A DNA stretch of 57,950 nt from Streptomyces muensis (GTDB lineage Bacteria; Actinomycetota; Actinomycetes; Streptomycetales; Streptomycetaceae), in the NCBI RefSeq assembly GCF_021474425.1, contig NZ_JAKEIP010000028.1, positions 1 through 57,950 of the forward strand, given 5' to 3'. Numbering within the stretch: the first letter of the stretch is position 1; every line of letters starts with the position of its first letter. Made by a program: the position numbers and the translations under genes. The notes under the pieces are model-generated. The model made no database searches and was not told the origin of the DNA. It saw nothing but the letters and a program-made list of their open reading frames with translations. Shown here piece by piece: positions 1-10,854 of this stretch.

Positions 1-488
1 AGCGGCTACGAACTGTGCGAGAACACCCCCCTGCGCAAGGGCAGCGAGGAATACCTCCACTCCGAGAAGTACCAGCTACGCCCCCGCGACTGGACCGCCG
101 CCGAACGCGAAGGCCGCACCATCTCCCCCCTGATCAGCCAGCTCAACGCCGTCCGGAGGAGCCACCCCGCCCTCCACCGGCTCAGGAACCTCCGCTTCCA
201 CCACACCGACAACGACGCGCTCATCGCGTACAGCAAACGCACGGGTCCGGACACGGTTCTGGTGGTGGCCAACCTTGATCCTCACCACACCCAGGAGGCC
301 ACGGTCTCGTTGGACATGCCGCAACTCGGCCTGGACTGGGACGCCTCCCTGTCCGTGCACGACGAACTGACGGGTGAGACCTACCGCTGGGGCAGGGCCA
401 ACTACGTACGCCTGGAGCCCGGCAGGGCCCCCGCGCACGTGCTCCACGTCCAGGCATCGCCACCGCAGATCGGAGGGTCCCCCGCGTC

Positions 489-492
<4 letters not shown>
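1..492 (+). CDS. glgE: GlgE, alpha-1,4-glucan:maltose-1-phosphate maltosyltransferase (C-terminal part)
   Basis: Partial gene, open from base 1; only the last 163 residues are present. GlgE transfers maltose from alpha-maltose-1-phosphate to the end of an alpha-1,4-glucan. The visible part is the end of the GH13 barrel ([11 protein letters not shown], then [12 protein letters not shown], then INAVRR-type helix [14 protein letters not shown]) followed by the C-terminal beta domain ([25 protein letters not shown]). The catalytic centre lies upstream of the window. The stop overlaps the treS start (ATGA at 489-492), so the two are translationally coupled. Identity rests on the C-terminal sequence plus the treS-mak-glgB neighbours, which is the standard GlgE-pathway operon. 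Which of the two copies found in some streptomycetes this is cannot be told. Confidence 0.9.
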
Positions 493-2207
<1,715 letters not shown>

Positions 2208-2248
2208 GCGTGCGCTCGAAGTCCGTGCCGAGGAAAGGACGGGTCACC

Positions 2249-3610
2249 ATGCAGAAGACCGCATCTCCCCGATCGAGCCGTACGGTCGACGCGAGCCCCA
2301 TGGCCTCGCTCGCCGGGCTGCTGCGCGAATGGCTGCCACGGCAGCGCTGGTTCGCGGGCAAGGACCGGCCCGTCACGGACCTCGCGCTGCTGTCGATGAC
2401 GGAGCTGTTCCCGGGCTGTCTGCATCTGCTGGTGCACGCCGGTCACTCGGCGGTGCCCGCGCCCGGCGGCGCTCCCCCGGCCGGCGACTGCTACCAGCTG
2501 CTCCTCGGCGTACGGCAACACCTGTCGCCGCGACTCGGCCGGGCACTCATCGGCCGTGCGGAGGAGGGACCGCTGGCCGGTCTGACGGTCTTCGACGCGT
2601 TGCAGGACCCCCGCTCGGCGCAGCTGCTGCTGGAGCGGTTGCGGCATCCGGGCACGGCGGGCCCGCTGTGCTTCGAGGCGGACCCGTCCGTGTCCGTGCC
2701 GGCCGGTCTGGTGCCGCGGCTGCTGGACGCCGAGCAGTCGAACTCCTCGCTGGTGTACGGCGATACGTTCATCCTCAAGCTGTTCCGGCGCATCCAGCCC
2801 GGCGTCAACCCCGATCTGGAGCTGTCCGGCGCGCTGGCCGGGCAGGGCTGCCGTCGGGTGCCGGCCCCGGTGGCCTGGTTCCGGACGACGTATCCCTGGG
2901 AGGCGACGCTCGGCGTGCTGCAGCCGTTCCTGCGGGACGCCTCCGACGGCTGGACGCTGGCACTGGACGCGCTGGCCTCGGGCGGCGACTTCACGGCTGA
3001 GGCCCGTCAGCTGGGCCGGGCCACGGCGGAGGTGCATCTGGCGCTGGCGGCGGCCTTCCCGTCCCTGTCCCGGGGCGAGAACGACCGTATGGCGGCGGCG
3101 ATGACCGAGCGCCTGGAACTCGCCGCGCACTTCGTCCCCGCGCTGCAGCCCTATGTGCCCGGCCTGCGTACCGCCTTCGGTGCCCTCGCCGGCTGCGATC
3201 CCGGACCGCCCGCCCAGCGCATCCACGGTGATCTGCATCTGGGTCAGGTGCTGCGGGCCGGCCGGGAGTGGTTCGTCATCGACTTCGAGGGTGAGCCGTC
3301 CCGTCCGCTCGCCGAGCGGCGCGGCGTGCACTCGCCGGTGCGGGACATCGCCGGGATGCTGCGCTCCTTCGACTACGCGGCCCGGCAGCGCCGGCCGTGG
3401 CGTCCGGAGTGGGCGCGCCGCTGCCGGGAGGCCTACTGCGCGGGCTATGCCGGCCTCGCTGGGTGGGACCCGCGCAAGAAGCACGGCTTGCTGCGTGCGT
3501 ATGAGACCGACCGCGCCGTGTACGAGGTCCTGTACGAGGCCCGGCACCGACCCGACTGGTTGCCCGTACCGATGGCGGCGATCGAACGCCTCGCCGTGAG
3601 AGGAGCCTGA
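2249..3610 (+). CDS. mak: Maltokinase (Pep2/Mak)
   Basis: 453 aa. Phosphorylates maltose with ATP to maltose-1-phosphate, the GlgE donor. It has an aminoglycoside-phosphotransferase-like fold: Lys177 (FILKLF) in the N-lobe, Brenner motif HGDLHLGQ from His326 with catalytic Asp328, and metal-binding Asp345 in VIDFEGE. The N-terminal cap has WLPRQRWFAGKDR, typical of the family. I chose ATG 2249 because AGGAAAGGA lies 7-10 nt upstream; a TTG at 2204 in the same frame would overlap treS but has no ribosome site. It sits 41 nt after treS and 3 nt before glgB. Confidence 0.93.
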   Translation: MQKTASPRSSRTVDASPMASLAGLLREWLPRQRWFAGKDRPVTDLALLSMTELFPGCLHLLVHAGHSAVPAPGGAPPAGDCYQLLLGVRQHLSPRLGRALIGRAEEGPLAGLTVFDALQDPRSAQLLLERLRHPGTAGPLCFEADPSVSVPAGLVPRLLDAEQSNSSLVYGDTFILKLFRRIQPGVNPDLELSGALAGQGCRRVPAPVAWFRTTYPWEATLGVLQPFLRDASDGWTLALDALASGGDFTAEARQLGRATAEVHLALAAAFPSLSRGENDRMAAAMTERLELAAHFVPALQPYVPGLRTAFGALAGCDPGPPAQRIHGDLHLGQVLRAGREWFVIDFEGEPSRPLAERRGVHSPVRDIAGMLRSFDYAARQRRPWRPEWARRCREAYCAGYAGLAGWDPRKKHGLLRAYETDRAVYEVLYEARHRPDWLPVPMAAIERLAVRGA

Positions 3611-3613
3611 CCC

Positions 3614-5821
3614 ATGGCCCTGCACGAGACCTCGCGCCCCGAGTCGGCCGGCCCGGGCCGGCGCGCCGCCGCGCCCGGCCTGGACCCGGCCGACCGTGAT
3701 CGGCTGCTGTCGGGTGCCCATCACGATCCGCACGCGCTGCTCGGGGCGCATCCGGTCCCGGGCGGGATCGCCTTCCGGGCGCTGCGTCCGTTCGCGCGTG
3801 CGGTGAGCGTGGTGGTCGGCGGCGAGCGTACGGGGCTGGTCTCGGAGGGCGGTGGCCTGTTCTCCGGTGTGCTGCCGCTGGACGCGATCCCGGCGTACAC
3901 ACTGGTGGTGTCGTACGCCGAGGACGGGTCCGACGAGTGCGAGGTCCACGACCCGTACCGCTTCCTGCCCGCCCTCGGTGAGCTCGATCTGCACCTCATC
4001 CGCGAGGGCCGGCACGAGGAGCTGTGGAGGGCGCTCGGTGCCGAGCCGATGACCCATCAGGGGGTGGCCGGCACCCGGTTCACGGTGTGGGCGCCGAACG
4101 CGCAGGGTGTCCGGGTCGCCGGGGACTTCACCTGCTGGGACGGGACGGCGTTCCCGATGCGCTCCCTCGGGGCGTCCGGGGTGTGGGAGCTGTTCCTGCC
4201 GGGGATCGGCGAGGGCACGCGGTACAAGTTCGAGATCACGTCCCGCTACGGCGGCCGGTTCCTCAAGGCCGACCCGATGGCACGCCGTGCGGAGGTCCCG
4301 CCGGACACGGCGTCGATCGTGCACGCCTCGCACTACGAGTGGGGCGACGAGCACTGGATGGCGCACCGGGGCGACGTCCCGGTGCACCAGGCGCCGTTCT
4401 CGGTCTACGAGGTGCATCTGCCGTCGTGGCGGCCGGGGCTGACGTACCGGCAGCTCGCCGAGGAGCTGCCCGCGTATGTCGAGGAGCTCGGCTTCACCCA
4501 TGTCGAGTTCATGCCGGTCGCGCAGCATCCCTTCGCCGGGTCGTGGGGCTACCAGGTCACCGGCTTCTACGCGCCCACGGCCCGGCTGGGTACGCCCGAC
4601 GACTTCAAGTACCTGGTGGACGCCCTGCACCAGGCCGGCATCGGCGTCATCGTGGACTGGGTGCCGGCCCACTTCCCCAAGGACGACTGGGCGCTGAGTC
4701 GGTTCGACGGGGATCCGCTGTACGAGCCCGGGGACGCACGGCGGGCCGAGCACCCGGACTGGGGGACGTTCGAGTTCGACTACGGCCGTACCGAGGTGCG
4801 CAACTTCCTGGTCGCCAATGCCACGTACTGGTGCGAGGAGTTCCACATCGACGGGCTGCGGGTGGACGCCGTCGCCTCGATGCTCTACCTCGACTACTCG
4901 CGGGACTCCGGACAGTGGACGCCGAACGTCCATGGCGGGCGGGAGGACCTGGCCGCGATGGCGTTCCTCCAGGAGATGAACGCGACCGTGTACCGGCGCA
5001 ATCCGGGGGTGGTCACGATCGCGGAGGAGTCCACGGCCTGGGGCGGGGTGACCCGGCCGACGGACAGCGGCGGCCTTGGCTTCGGGCTGAAGTGGAACAT
5101 GGGCTGGATGCACGACTCGCTCCAGTACATGGCCAAGGAGCCGGTGCACCGCAAGTACCACCACAACGAGATGACCTTCTCGATGGTGTACGCCTACAGC
5201 GAGAACTACGTGCTGCCGATCTCCCACGACGAGGTCGTGCACGGCAAGCAGGCGTTGGTCTCCAAGATGCCCGGCGACTGGTGGCAGCGGCGCGCCAACC
5301 ACCGTGCCTACCTGGGCTTCATGTGGGCGCATCCGGGCAAGCAACTCCTGTTCATGGGGCAGGAGTTCGCGCAGGGCGCCGAGTGGTCCGAGGCGCACGG
5401 GCCGGAGTGGTGGCTGCTGGATCCCGGGTACGCGTCCGCGGGCGACCACCGGGGTGTGCGGGATCTGGTCCGGGACCTCAACACGCTGTACCGGGCGACC
5501 CCGGCGCTGTGGGAGCGGGACACCGATCCGTCCGGTTTCCAGTGGGTGGTCGGGGACGCGGCGGAGGACAACGTGTTCGCGTTCCTGAGGTTCGGCTCCG
5601 ACGGCGACATCCTGCTCGCCGTCTCCAACTTCTCCCCCGTCGTCCGCCACGACTACCGGCTGTGGGTGCCGGACCGCGTCGACGCCTGGCACGAGACACT
5701 CAACACCGATGCCGCGCACTACGGCGGGAGCGACGTCACCAACCCCGAGCCGCTCAAGCCGGAGGACGGGCACATCCGGCTGACGTTGCCTCCGCTCGCC
5801 ACGGTGTGGCTGTCGCCCTGA
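3614..5821 (+). CDS. glgB: GlgB, 1,4-alpha-glucan branching enzyme
   Basis: 735 aa. Cuts alpha-1,4 chains and re-joins them through alpha-1,6 branches, finishing the GlgE-pathway glucan. Order: N-terminal region and carbohydrate-binding module 48 (to about 245, [17 protein letters not shown]), GH13_9 barrel (about 260-620), C-terminal beta domain. Catalytic residues visible: Asp418 in [13 protein letters not shown], the Glu pair 471-472 in [10 protein letters not shown], and the Asp in [10 protein letters not shown]. It follows mak by 3 nt, with GAGGAG at 3599-3604 as ribosome site. It is the last gene of the operon; the next gene is 133 nt away. Confidence 0.96.
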   Translation: MALHETSRPESAGPGRRAAAPGLDPADRDRLLSGAHHDPHALLGAHPVPGGIAFRALRPFARAVSVVVGGERTGLVSEGGGLFSGVLPLDAIPAYTLVVSYAEDGSDECEVHDPYRFLPALGELDLHLIREGRHEELWRALGAEPMTHQGVAGTRFTVWAPNAQGVRVAGDFTCWDGTAFPMRSLGASGVWELFLPGIGEGTRYKFEITSRYGGRFLKADPMARRAEVPPDTASIVHASHYEWGDEHWMAHRGDVPVHQAPFSVYEVHLPSWRPGLTYRQLAEELPAYVEELGFTHVEFMPVAQHPFAGSWGYQVTGFYAPTARLGTPDDFKYLVDALHQAGIGVIVDWVPAHFPKDDWALSRFDGDPLYEPGDARRAEHPDWGTFEFDYGRTEVRNFLVANATYWCEEFHIDGLRVDAVASMLYLDYSRDSGQWTPNVHGGREDLAAMAFLQEMNATVYRRNPGVVTIAEESTAWGGVTRPTDSGGLGFGLKWNMGWMHDSLQYMAKEPVHRKYHHNEMTFSMVYAYSENYVLPISHDEVVHGKQALVSKMPGDWWQRRANHRAYLGFMWAHPGKQLLFMGQEFAQGAEWSEAHGPEWWLLDPGYASAGDHRGVRDLVRDLNTLYRATPALWERDTDPSGFQWVVGDAAEDNVFAFLRFGSDGDILLAVSNFSPVVRHDYRLWVPDRVDAWHETLNTDAAHYGGSDVTNPEPLKPEDGHIRLTLPPLATVWLSP

Positions 5822-5954
5822 TCGAGGGGAGATCACCGAACGAGGTCAATTGTCAGTTCTCGACACCGCGCGCTCTCAGCTGGGCTAGATTCGGGCACCG
5901 CCGATAACAGTACTCATCGGTGATGTCACACCCGGTACACCACAGGAGCAGCGC

Positions 5955-7874
5955 ATGCGCGACCTCGGCCTCGCTCCCCCGACCGTCACGTCCCTGACCG
6001 GCGGGCTCGCCGACAGCGTCTTCGAGACGGCGGCCCTCGATCCCGCACTGCCGATGCTCGCGCGCCGCCAGGACTCCTCCTCCACCAGCGCCTCCTCCAC
6101 CGGCTGGGAGGAGGTGACCGCCGCGGAAGTGCGCGACGAAGTGACCGATCTGGCCAAGGGTTTGATCGCTTCCGGTATCTCGCCGGGCCACCGCGTGGCC
6201 ATCATGGCGCGCACACGGTACGAGTGGACGGTGCTCAGCCATGCGCTGTGGGCGGTGGGCGCCGAGGTGGTGCCGATCTATCCGACGTCGTCGCGCGACC
6301 AGGTCGAGTGGATCCTGCGGCACTCCGGCTGTGTGGCCGTGGTGGTCGAGGACGAACAGGCGGTCATGACGGTCGGCTCGGTGTGCGGGTCGCTGCCGCA
6401 GCTGCGGCATGTCTGGCAACTCGACGCGGGGGCGCTGCCGCAGTTGGTGGAGCAGGGCGAGTTCGTCCCGCTCGCGACGGTGGAGTCGATGCGCCGGATC
6501 GTGCTGCCGGACTCCACCGCGGTCGTCGCCTACACCTCCGGCACCACGGGCCGGCCCGTGGGCTGCGCGCTCAGTCACCGCAACCTGGCGAGCACCTGCG
6601 ACACGCTGCTCGCGGGCTGGGGGCACAAGGTGGTGCCGCCGGGCGGACAGGCGTCCGTGCTCGCCTTCCTGCCCTTCTCCCATGTGTACGGCCTTCTGGT
6701 GCAGACCCTGTGCATCCGCGGCGGCATGCTGATGGGCCATGAGCCCGAGCTGCACGAGGAGGCGCTGTCGGCGGCGCTGCGGTCGTTCAGACCGACGTAT
6801 TTCTGCGCGGTCCCGTCGATCTTCGAGAAGATCTACAAGAATTTCCTGCGGGTGGCGCAACAGGCGGGCCGGGGTGCGCTGTTCGAGCGGGCCGCCGACA
6901 CCGCACGGGACTTCGCGGCGGCCCTCGAGCGGCAGCGGCTGGGCGGCGGCCCGGGGCCTGGTTTCGACCTGCGGCTGCAACACGCGCTGTACGAGCGGAC
7001 GGTGTACCGGAAGCTGCGCAACGCGCTCGGCGGCAGGGTGTTGCTGGCGACGTCGGGCGGCTCGTCCCTGAACCGTGAGATCTCCTTGTTCTACGAGGGG
7101 ATCGGCATCTATGTGAACGACGGCTACGGCCTCACCGAGACCAGCGGCGGGATCACCGCGCAGCCGCTGGGCCGGGAGATGTCGGGGACGGTCGGGCAGG
7201 CGTTGCCGGGCACGGACATCCGGGTGGCCGACGACGGGGAGATCCTGGTGCGCGGGCCGTCGGTGTTCCAGGGCTATGTCCAGGACGAGGCGGCGACGCG
7301 GGCCGCGCTGCGCGGCGGGTGGCTGGCCACCGGGGATCTGGGGCGGCTGGACTCCGACGGCTATCTGACGATCACCGGCCGCAAGAAGGACGTCATCGTC
7401 ACGAGCAGTGGCAAGAGTGTCTCCCCGGCGCTCCTGGAGCAGCGTCTGCGGATGCATCCGCTGGTCCATCAGGCGGTGGTCGTCGGCGACAACCGGCCCT
7501 GCGTCGGAGCGCTGATCACGCTGGACCCGGACTTCCTGGCGTACTGGCGGGAGTCTCTCGCGGTGCGCAGCGACGCGCGGGTGAGGGAGGCGCGGGAGGA
7601 GAACTCGCTGCGGGAGGAGCTCTCGCGGGCTGTGGCCGCCGCCAACAGCGCGGTGTCGCGCTCGGAGTCGATCCGGGTGTTCCGGGTGCTGCCGGCTCCG
7701 TTCGACGTGGCCAGCGGCCTGCTGACGCCGTCGATGAAGCTGCGTCGGGACGCGATCGTGCGGCACTACGCGCTCCAGATCGACGCGATGTACCAGGCAC
7801 GGTCGCGTGCGCCGCGGGAGCACATGGCGGAGGAGCTGGCGCACTGGGACGACGCGGACAACGTCTTCGGCTGA
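5955..7874 (+). CDS. Long-chain fatty acyl-CoA ligase (FadD15-like AMP-forming synthetase)
   Basis: 639 aa, adenylate-forming enzyme that activates a fatty acid to acyl-CoA through an acyl-AMP. Motifs: P-loop TSGTTGRPVG at 194-203, GYGLTETSG at 390-398, and the hinge region TGDLGRLDSDG with Asp461, then GRKKD at 475-479. The usual P-loop Lys (RPKG) is Val here. The end (LLTPSMKLRRD) is the conserved C-terminal domain. ATG 5955 follows GGAG at 5943-5946. A 133-nt gap with a TAGATT box at 5886-5891 separates it from glgB, so it may have its own promoter. Chain-length preference cannot be read from sequence. Confidence 0.88.
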   Translation: MRDLGLAPPTVTSLTGGLADSVFETAALDPALPMLARRQDSSSTSASSTGWEEVTAAEVRDEVTDLAKGLIASGISPGHRVAIMARTRYEWTVLSHALWAVGAEVVPIYPTSSRDQVEWILRHSGCVAVVVEDEQAVMTVGSVCGSLPQLRHVWQLDAGALPQLVEQGEFVPLATVESMRRIVLPDSTAVVAYTSGTTGRPVGCALSHRNLASTCDTLLAGWGHKVVPPGGQASVLAFLPFSHVYGLLVQTLCIRGGMLMGHEPELHEEALSAALRSFRPTYFCAVPSIFEKIYKNFLRVAQQAGRGALFERAADTARDFAAALERQRLGGGPGPGFDLRLQHALYERTVYRKLRNALGGRVLLATSGGSSLNREISLFYEGIGIYVNDGYGLTETSGGITAQPLGREMSGTVGQALPGTDIRVADDGEILVRGPSVFQGYVQDEAATRAALRGGWLATGDLGRLDSDGYLTITGRKKDVIVTSSGKSVSPALLEQRLRMHPLVHQAVVVGDNRPCVGALITLDPDFLAYWRESLAVRSDARVREAREENSLREELSRAVAAANSAVSRSESIRVFRVLPAPFDVASGLLTPSMKLRRDAIVRHYALQIDAMYQARSRAPREHMAEELAHWDDADNVFG

Positions 7875-7931
7875 GCGGCGCCCGGGCTCGCCCTGTTCGC
7901 CGGCTCGCGCTCTTCGCCGGCCCGCCCGCGG

Positions 7932-8492
7932 CTACTCGCCCGTGGTGAGCCGTACGACATTGGACTGCTCGCCGAGGACGAAGGCCCGGATGCGGTAGCC
8001 GGCGTGCCGTTCGTCGGGCAGGGGGACGAAGTCGGTGGTCTCGGTGTCCGGGGGGACTACGGCGACGGGGTCGTAGCGGTGGCTGTCCTTCTTGCGGATC
8101 TCCAGGAGGAAGCCGTCCTCGTCCGGGGAGTCGTCGGTCCAGGTGAAGCGGAGGCCGTCCGCGAGGTCGGTGCGGGCCGGCCGGACGGTGGGGCCGCGGT
8201 AGGACCGCAGCCGGTAGTGGAAGGTGGTGTGCGGCAGGAGGTCGGGGTGGCGGTAGCTGGTCACGTGGGGAGCGAGGTACCGCAGAACCGTGTACGGGCC
8301 ACTCTCCTCGGTCGCGAACTCCAGGACGTGGCCCGCGATTCCGGGCCGTGTGTCCTGCCAGTCCAGGTCGATGTCGGTGGGTGTCGTGAGGACACCGCGC
8401 AGGGGCCGTTCCGGGTCGGTGGCGTCGGCCGAGCAGGCCGGCAGCGCCAGGACCAGCGCCGCCGACACCGCGATGGGCACCTTTCCTCGCAT
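7932..8492 (-). CDS. Secreted lipoprotein with fibronectin type III-like fold
   Basis: 186 aa. The start codon chosen (8492) gives a lipoprotein signal: Met-Arg-Gly-Lys, a hydrophobic run, and lipobox LPAC with Cys at residue 21. The mature part has two beta-sandwich-like stretches with Fn3 spacing (DLDWQDTRPGIAGHVLEF, TFHYRLRSYRG, then LRFTWTDDSPDEDGFLLEI, HAGYRIRAFV). A longer reading frame upstream is a shadow of the neighbouring gene. It starts 10 nt after the stop of the secreted protein at 8503-9105, so the two probably form an operon. Function unknown; possibly a surface binding partner of that protein. Confidence 0.72.
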   Translation of the reverse strand: MRGKVPIAVSAALVLALPACSADATDPERPLRGVLTTPTDIDLDWQDTRPGIAGHVLEFATEESGPYTVLRYLAPHVTSYRHPDLLPHTTFHYRLRSYRGPTVRPARTDLADGLRFTWTDDSPDEDGFLLEIRKKDSHRYDPVAVVPPDTETTDFVPLPDERHAGYRIRAFVLGEQSNVVRLTTGE

Positions 8493-8502
8493 ACGGCGGC
8501 CG

Positions 8503-9105
8503 CTACTTGCGCCAGAAGCGGATGTCGCTCCACTCCACGGTGGCCTGCCCGCTGCCGCTGTTGGTGCGGTAGGCGCCGAACTTGTCGTAGAAGCTGCCGC
8601 CGGGGCTGGCGTAGCGGTGCTTGAGCGAGCCGTTGATGTAGGTGCGGTGCTCGACGCCGACCTGGTGGACGGTGTTGACGCGGACGGTCGCGCCGACGGT
8701 CCCGGCGTTCGAGAGGGTGGCGCCGCCGTGCACCGCGTAGAGGCGGCCGCCGCGTTCGACGGCGAGCATGAAGTACGGGCCGGGGGCCGAGTCGTTGAAG
8801 GTCTGCTTGAGGCTGATCCGGGTGCCGCTGAGGCTGGTGATGCGGAAGCGGCCTTCGAACTGGCGGGTTCCTCCGGTGTAGGTGGCATAGCGTCGTTCAG
8901 CCCGTTGGTCGCCGCTCGCGGTGGAGCAGGTGAGCCGGAACGTCAGGCCGTCGACCTGGCCGCAGCCGCGCTCCTGCACGTTGAAGCTCGGTGACACCGA
9001 CCGCCAGCCGCCGGGCTCGACTTCGGCGAAGGCCTGCGGGGCGGCGAGCAGGGAGGTGGCGCAGAGCGCGGTGGTGACGGTGACGGTGCGCAGGGGTAGG
9101 GGCAT
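8503..9105 (-). CDS. Secreted protein, probable concanavalin-like jelly roll (polysaccharide lyase-like)
   Basis: 200 aa with a Sec signal peptide cleaved after AFA (residues 26-28). The mature chain is all-beta in appearance, with features of the jelly-roll folds seen in small polysaccharide lyases and lectins: FEGRFRITSLSGTRISLKQTFN, YFMLAVERGGRLYAVHGG, and a final VEWSDIRFWRK strand. Two Cys (GCGQ, LTCS) could form a disulfide. AGGAGG at 9110-9115 is a strong ribosome site. A DasR-like palindrome sits about 60 nt upstream. I infer carbohydrate binding or cleavage; the substrate and even catalytic activity are uncertain. Confidence 0.7.
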   Translation of the reverse strand: MPLPLRTVTVTTALCATSLLAAPQAFAEVEPGGWRSVSPSFNVQERGCGQVDGLTFRLTCSTASGDQRAERRYATYTGGTRQFEGRFRITSLSGTRISLKQTFNDSAPGPYFMLAVERGGRLYAVHGGATLSNAGTVGATVRVNTVHQVGVEHRTYINGSLKHRYASPGGSFYDKFGAYRTNSGSGQATVEWSDIRFWRK

Positions 9106-9163
9106 TCTGCCTCCTGTTCATATGCATGAACTGCAGTCCCTGTTTTGGACATGCGCGTCGGAC

Positions 9164-9181
9164 GTTAGGTCCAGACCAATA
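9164..9181 (-). promoter_or_regulatory. DasR-responsive element-like palindrome
   Basis: Read on the minus strand the core TGGTCTGGACCT (9167-9178) matches 10 of 12 bases of the dre core TGGTCTAGACCA bound by the N-acetylglucosamine-sensing GntR regulator DasR in Streptomyces. It lies about 60 nt before the secreted-protein start at 9105, where a repressor would cover the promoter. This is a match to a remembered consensus, not a scored search. Confidence 0.5.
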
Positions 9182-9399
9182 CACCGTCAAGAGATCGCGC
9201 GTACACGTCTTTCACTGCCGAACCGGTGTGCCCCCGCGCCGACTGGGGCAAGGTGGCTGTCGACGAGTTCATCTGCCTGCCGCACCCGGCTGGCGCAGCG
9301 GTCGGTGGCGCGGTGGGATCGAGGCGTGCGAAGCCGCGATCCAGGGGCAGGCGAACGACGTCAGGCACCCCGCCTGGAGCCGCAGAAGGGAAGATCACC

Positions 9400-10785
9400 G
9401 TGACACGACCCAGGATCCTGGTGGTTGGCGCAGGCTTCGCCGGAGTCGGATGCGTTCGCCGGCTGGAACGCAAACTCTCCCCCGACGAGGCCGAGATCAC
9501 CTTGGTGACGCCGTCCTCCTACCAGCTCTACCTCCCACTGCTGCCCCAGGTCGCCTCCGGCGTCCTGACGCCCCAGTCGATCGCCGTGTCCCTGCGCCGC
9601 AGCCGCCGGTACCGCACCCGGATCATCCCGGGCGGCGCCATCGGCGTGGACCTCGCGGCCAAGGTCTGCGTCATCCGCACCATCACCGACGTGACCGTGA
9701 ACGAGCCGTACGACTACATCGTGCTGGCCCCCGGCAGCATCACCCGCACCTTCGACATTCCCGGGCTCACCGACAACGCGTACGGCATGAAGACCCTCGC
9801 GGAGGCCGCCTACATCCGCGACCACGTCATCTCGCAACTGGACCTCGCCGACGCCAGCCAGGACCCGGACGAGCGCGCGGCCCGGCTTCAGTTCGTGGTG
9901 GTCGGCGGCGGCTACGCGGGAACCGAGACCGCCGCGTGTCTGCAGCAGCTGACGCACAACGCGGTCAAGCGCTATCCGCGGCTCGACCCGAAGCTGATCA
10001 AGTGGCATCTGATCGACATCGCGCCGCGGCTGATGCCCGAGCTCGGCGAGAAGCTGGGCAGCGCGGCCCAGGAGATTTTGCGCAAGCGCGGTGTCGAGAT
10101 CTCCCTGGGCGTGTCCATCGCCAAGGCGGGCCCCGAGGAGGTCACCTTCACCGACGGCCGGGTGATCCCCACCCGCACGCTGATCTGGACCGCCGGTGTC
10201 GTCGCCAGCCCGCTGATCGGCACGCTGGGCGCCGAGACGGTACGGGGCCGCCTCGCGGTCAACGCCGAGATGAACCTGCCCGGCCACGACGGCGTGTTCG
10301 CGCTCGGCGACGCGGCCGCCGTGCCCGACGTGGCCAAGGGCGAGGAGGGCGCGGTCTGTCCGCCCACCGCGCAGCACGCCATGCGCCAGGGCAAGGTCGT
10401 CGCCGACAACGTCATCGCGGCCCTGCGCAACCAGCCGCTGCGGCGTTACGAGCACAAGGACCTCGGCCTGGTCGTCGACCTCGGCGGCACGGACGCCGTG
10501 TCCAAGCCGCTCGGCATCGAGCTGAAGGGCCTGCCCGCGATGGCCGTCGCCCGCGGCTACCACTGGTCGGCGCTGCGCACCAACGTCGCCAAGACGCGCG
10601 TCATGACGAACTGGCTGCTCAACGCCGTCGCCGGGGACGATTTCGTGCGCACCGGGTTCCAGTCCCGCAGCCCGGCCAAGCTGAAGGACTTCGAGTTCGT
10701 CCACGCCTATCTGACACCGGAGCAGTTGCGGGCGCGCGTCGCGGGAAAGGGCGGGGACGAGGGCATCGAGGGGACGGCCGAGTGA
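9400..10785 (+). CDS. ndh: Type II NADH dehydrogenase (NDH-2), NAD(P)/FAD-dependent oxidoreductase
   Basis: 461 aa from GTG 9400, preceded by GAAGGGA. Transfers electrons from NADH to quinone at the membrane face without proton pumping. Motifs: FAD-binding GAGFAG at 10-15, NAD-binding VVVGGGYAGTE at 167-176, and FALGDAA at 300-306 for the FAD ribityl contact. The C-terminal part (ALRTNVAKTRVMTNWLLN) resembles the membrane-anchoring region of NDH-2 enzymes. An upstream in-frame ATG at 9226 would add 58 residues of low-complexity sequence with no homology signal, so I reject it. The same frame runs without interruption. It may be co-transcribed with the membrane protein 69 nt downstream. Confidence 0.87.
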   Translation: MTRPRILVVGAGFAGVGCVRRLERKLSPDEAEITLVTPSSYQLYLPLLPQVASGVLTPQSIAVSLRRSRRYRTRIIPGGAIGVDLAAKVCVIRTITDVTVNEPYDYIVLAPGSITRTFDIPGLTDNAYGMKTLAEAAYIRDHVISQLDLADASQDPDERAARLQFVVVGGGYAGTETAACLQQLTHNAVKRYPRLDPKLIKWHLIDIAPRLMPELGEKLGSAAQEILRKRGVEISLGVSIAKAGPEEVTFTDGRVIPTRTLIWTAGVVASPLIGTLGAETVRGRLAVNAEMNLPGHDGVFALGDAAAVPDVAKGEEGAVCPPTAQHAMRQGKVVADNVIAALRNQPLRRYEHKDLGLVVDLGGTDAVSKPLGIELKGLPAMAVARGYHWSALRTNVAKTRVMTNWLLNAVAGDDFVRTGFQSRSPAKLKDFEFVHAYLTPEQLRARVAGKGGDEGIEGTAE

Positions 10786-10854
10786 GGTGACGGACGCGCC
10801 GCGGGCCGCCGCTCGCGGCGGGAACGAGGAGAGAGCGGGAGAGAGTACGGCGAC

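Noticed and set aside
5886..5891. TAGATT as a promoter -10 for the acyl-CoA ligase
   Set aside because: No acceptable -35 at 16-18 nt; TTGTCA at 5850-5855 is 30 nt away. Mentioned but not called.
9226..9399. Earlier start for the NADH dehydrogenase
   Set aside because: Adds 58 residues before the FAD motif, which is normally within the first 20 residues; GTG 9400 has a ribosome site.
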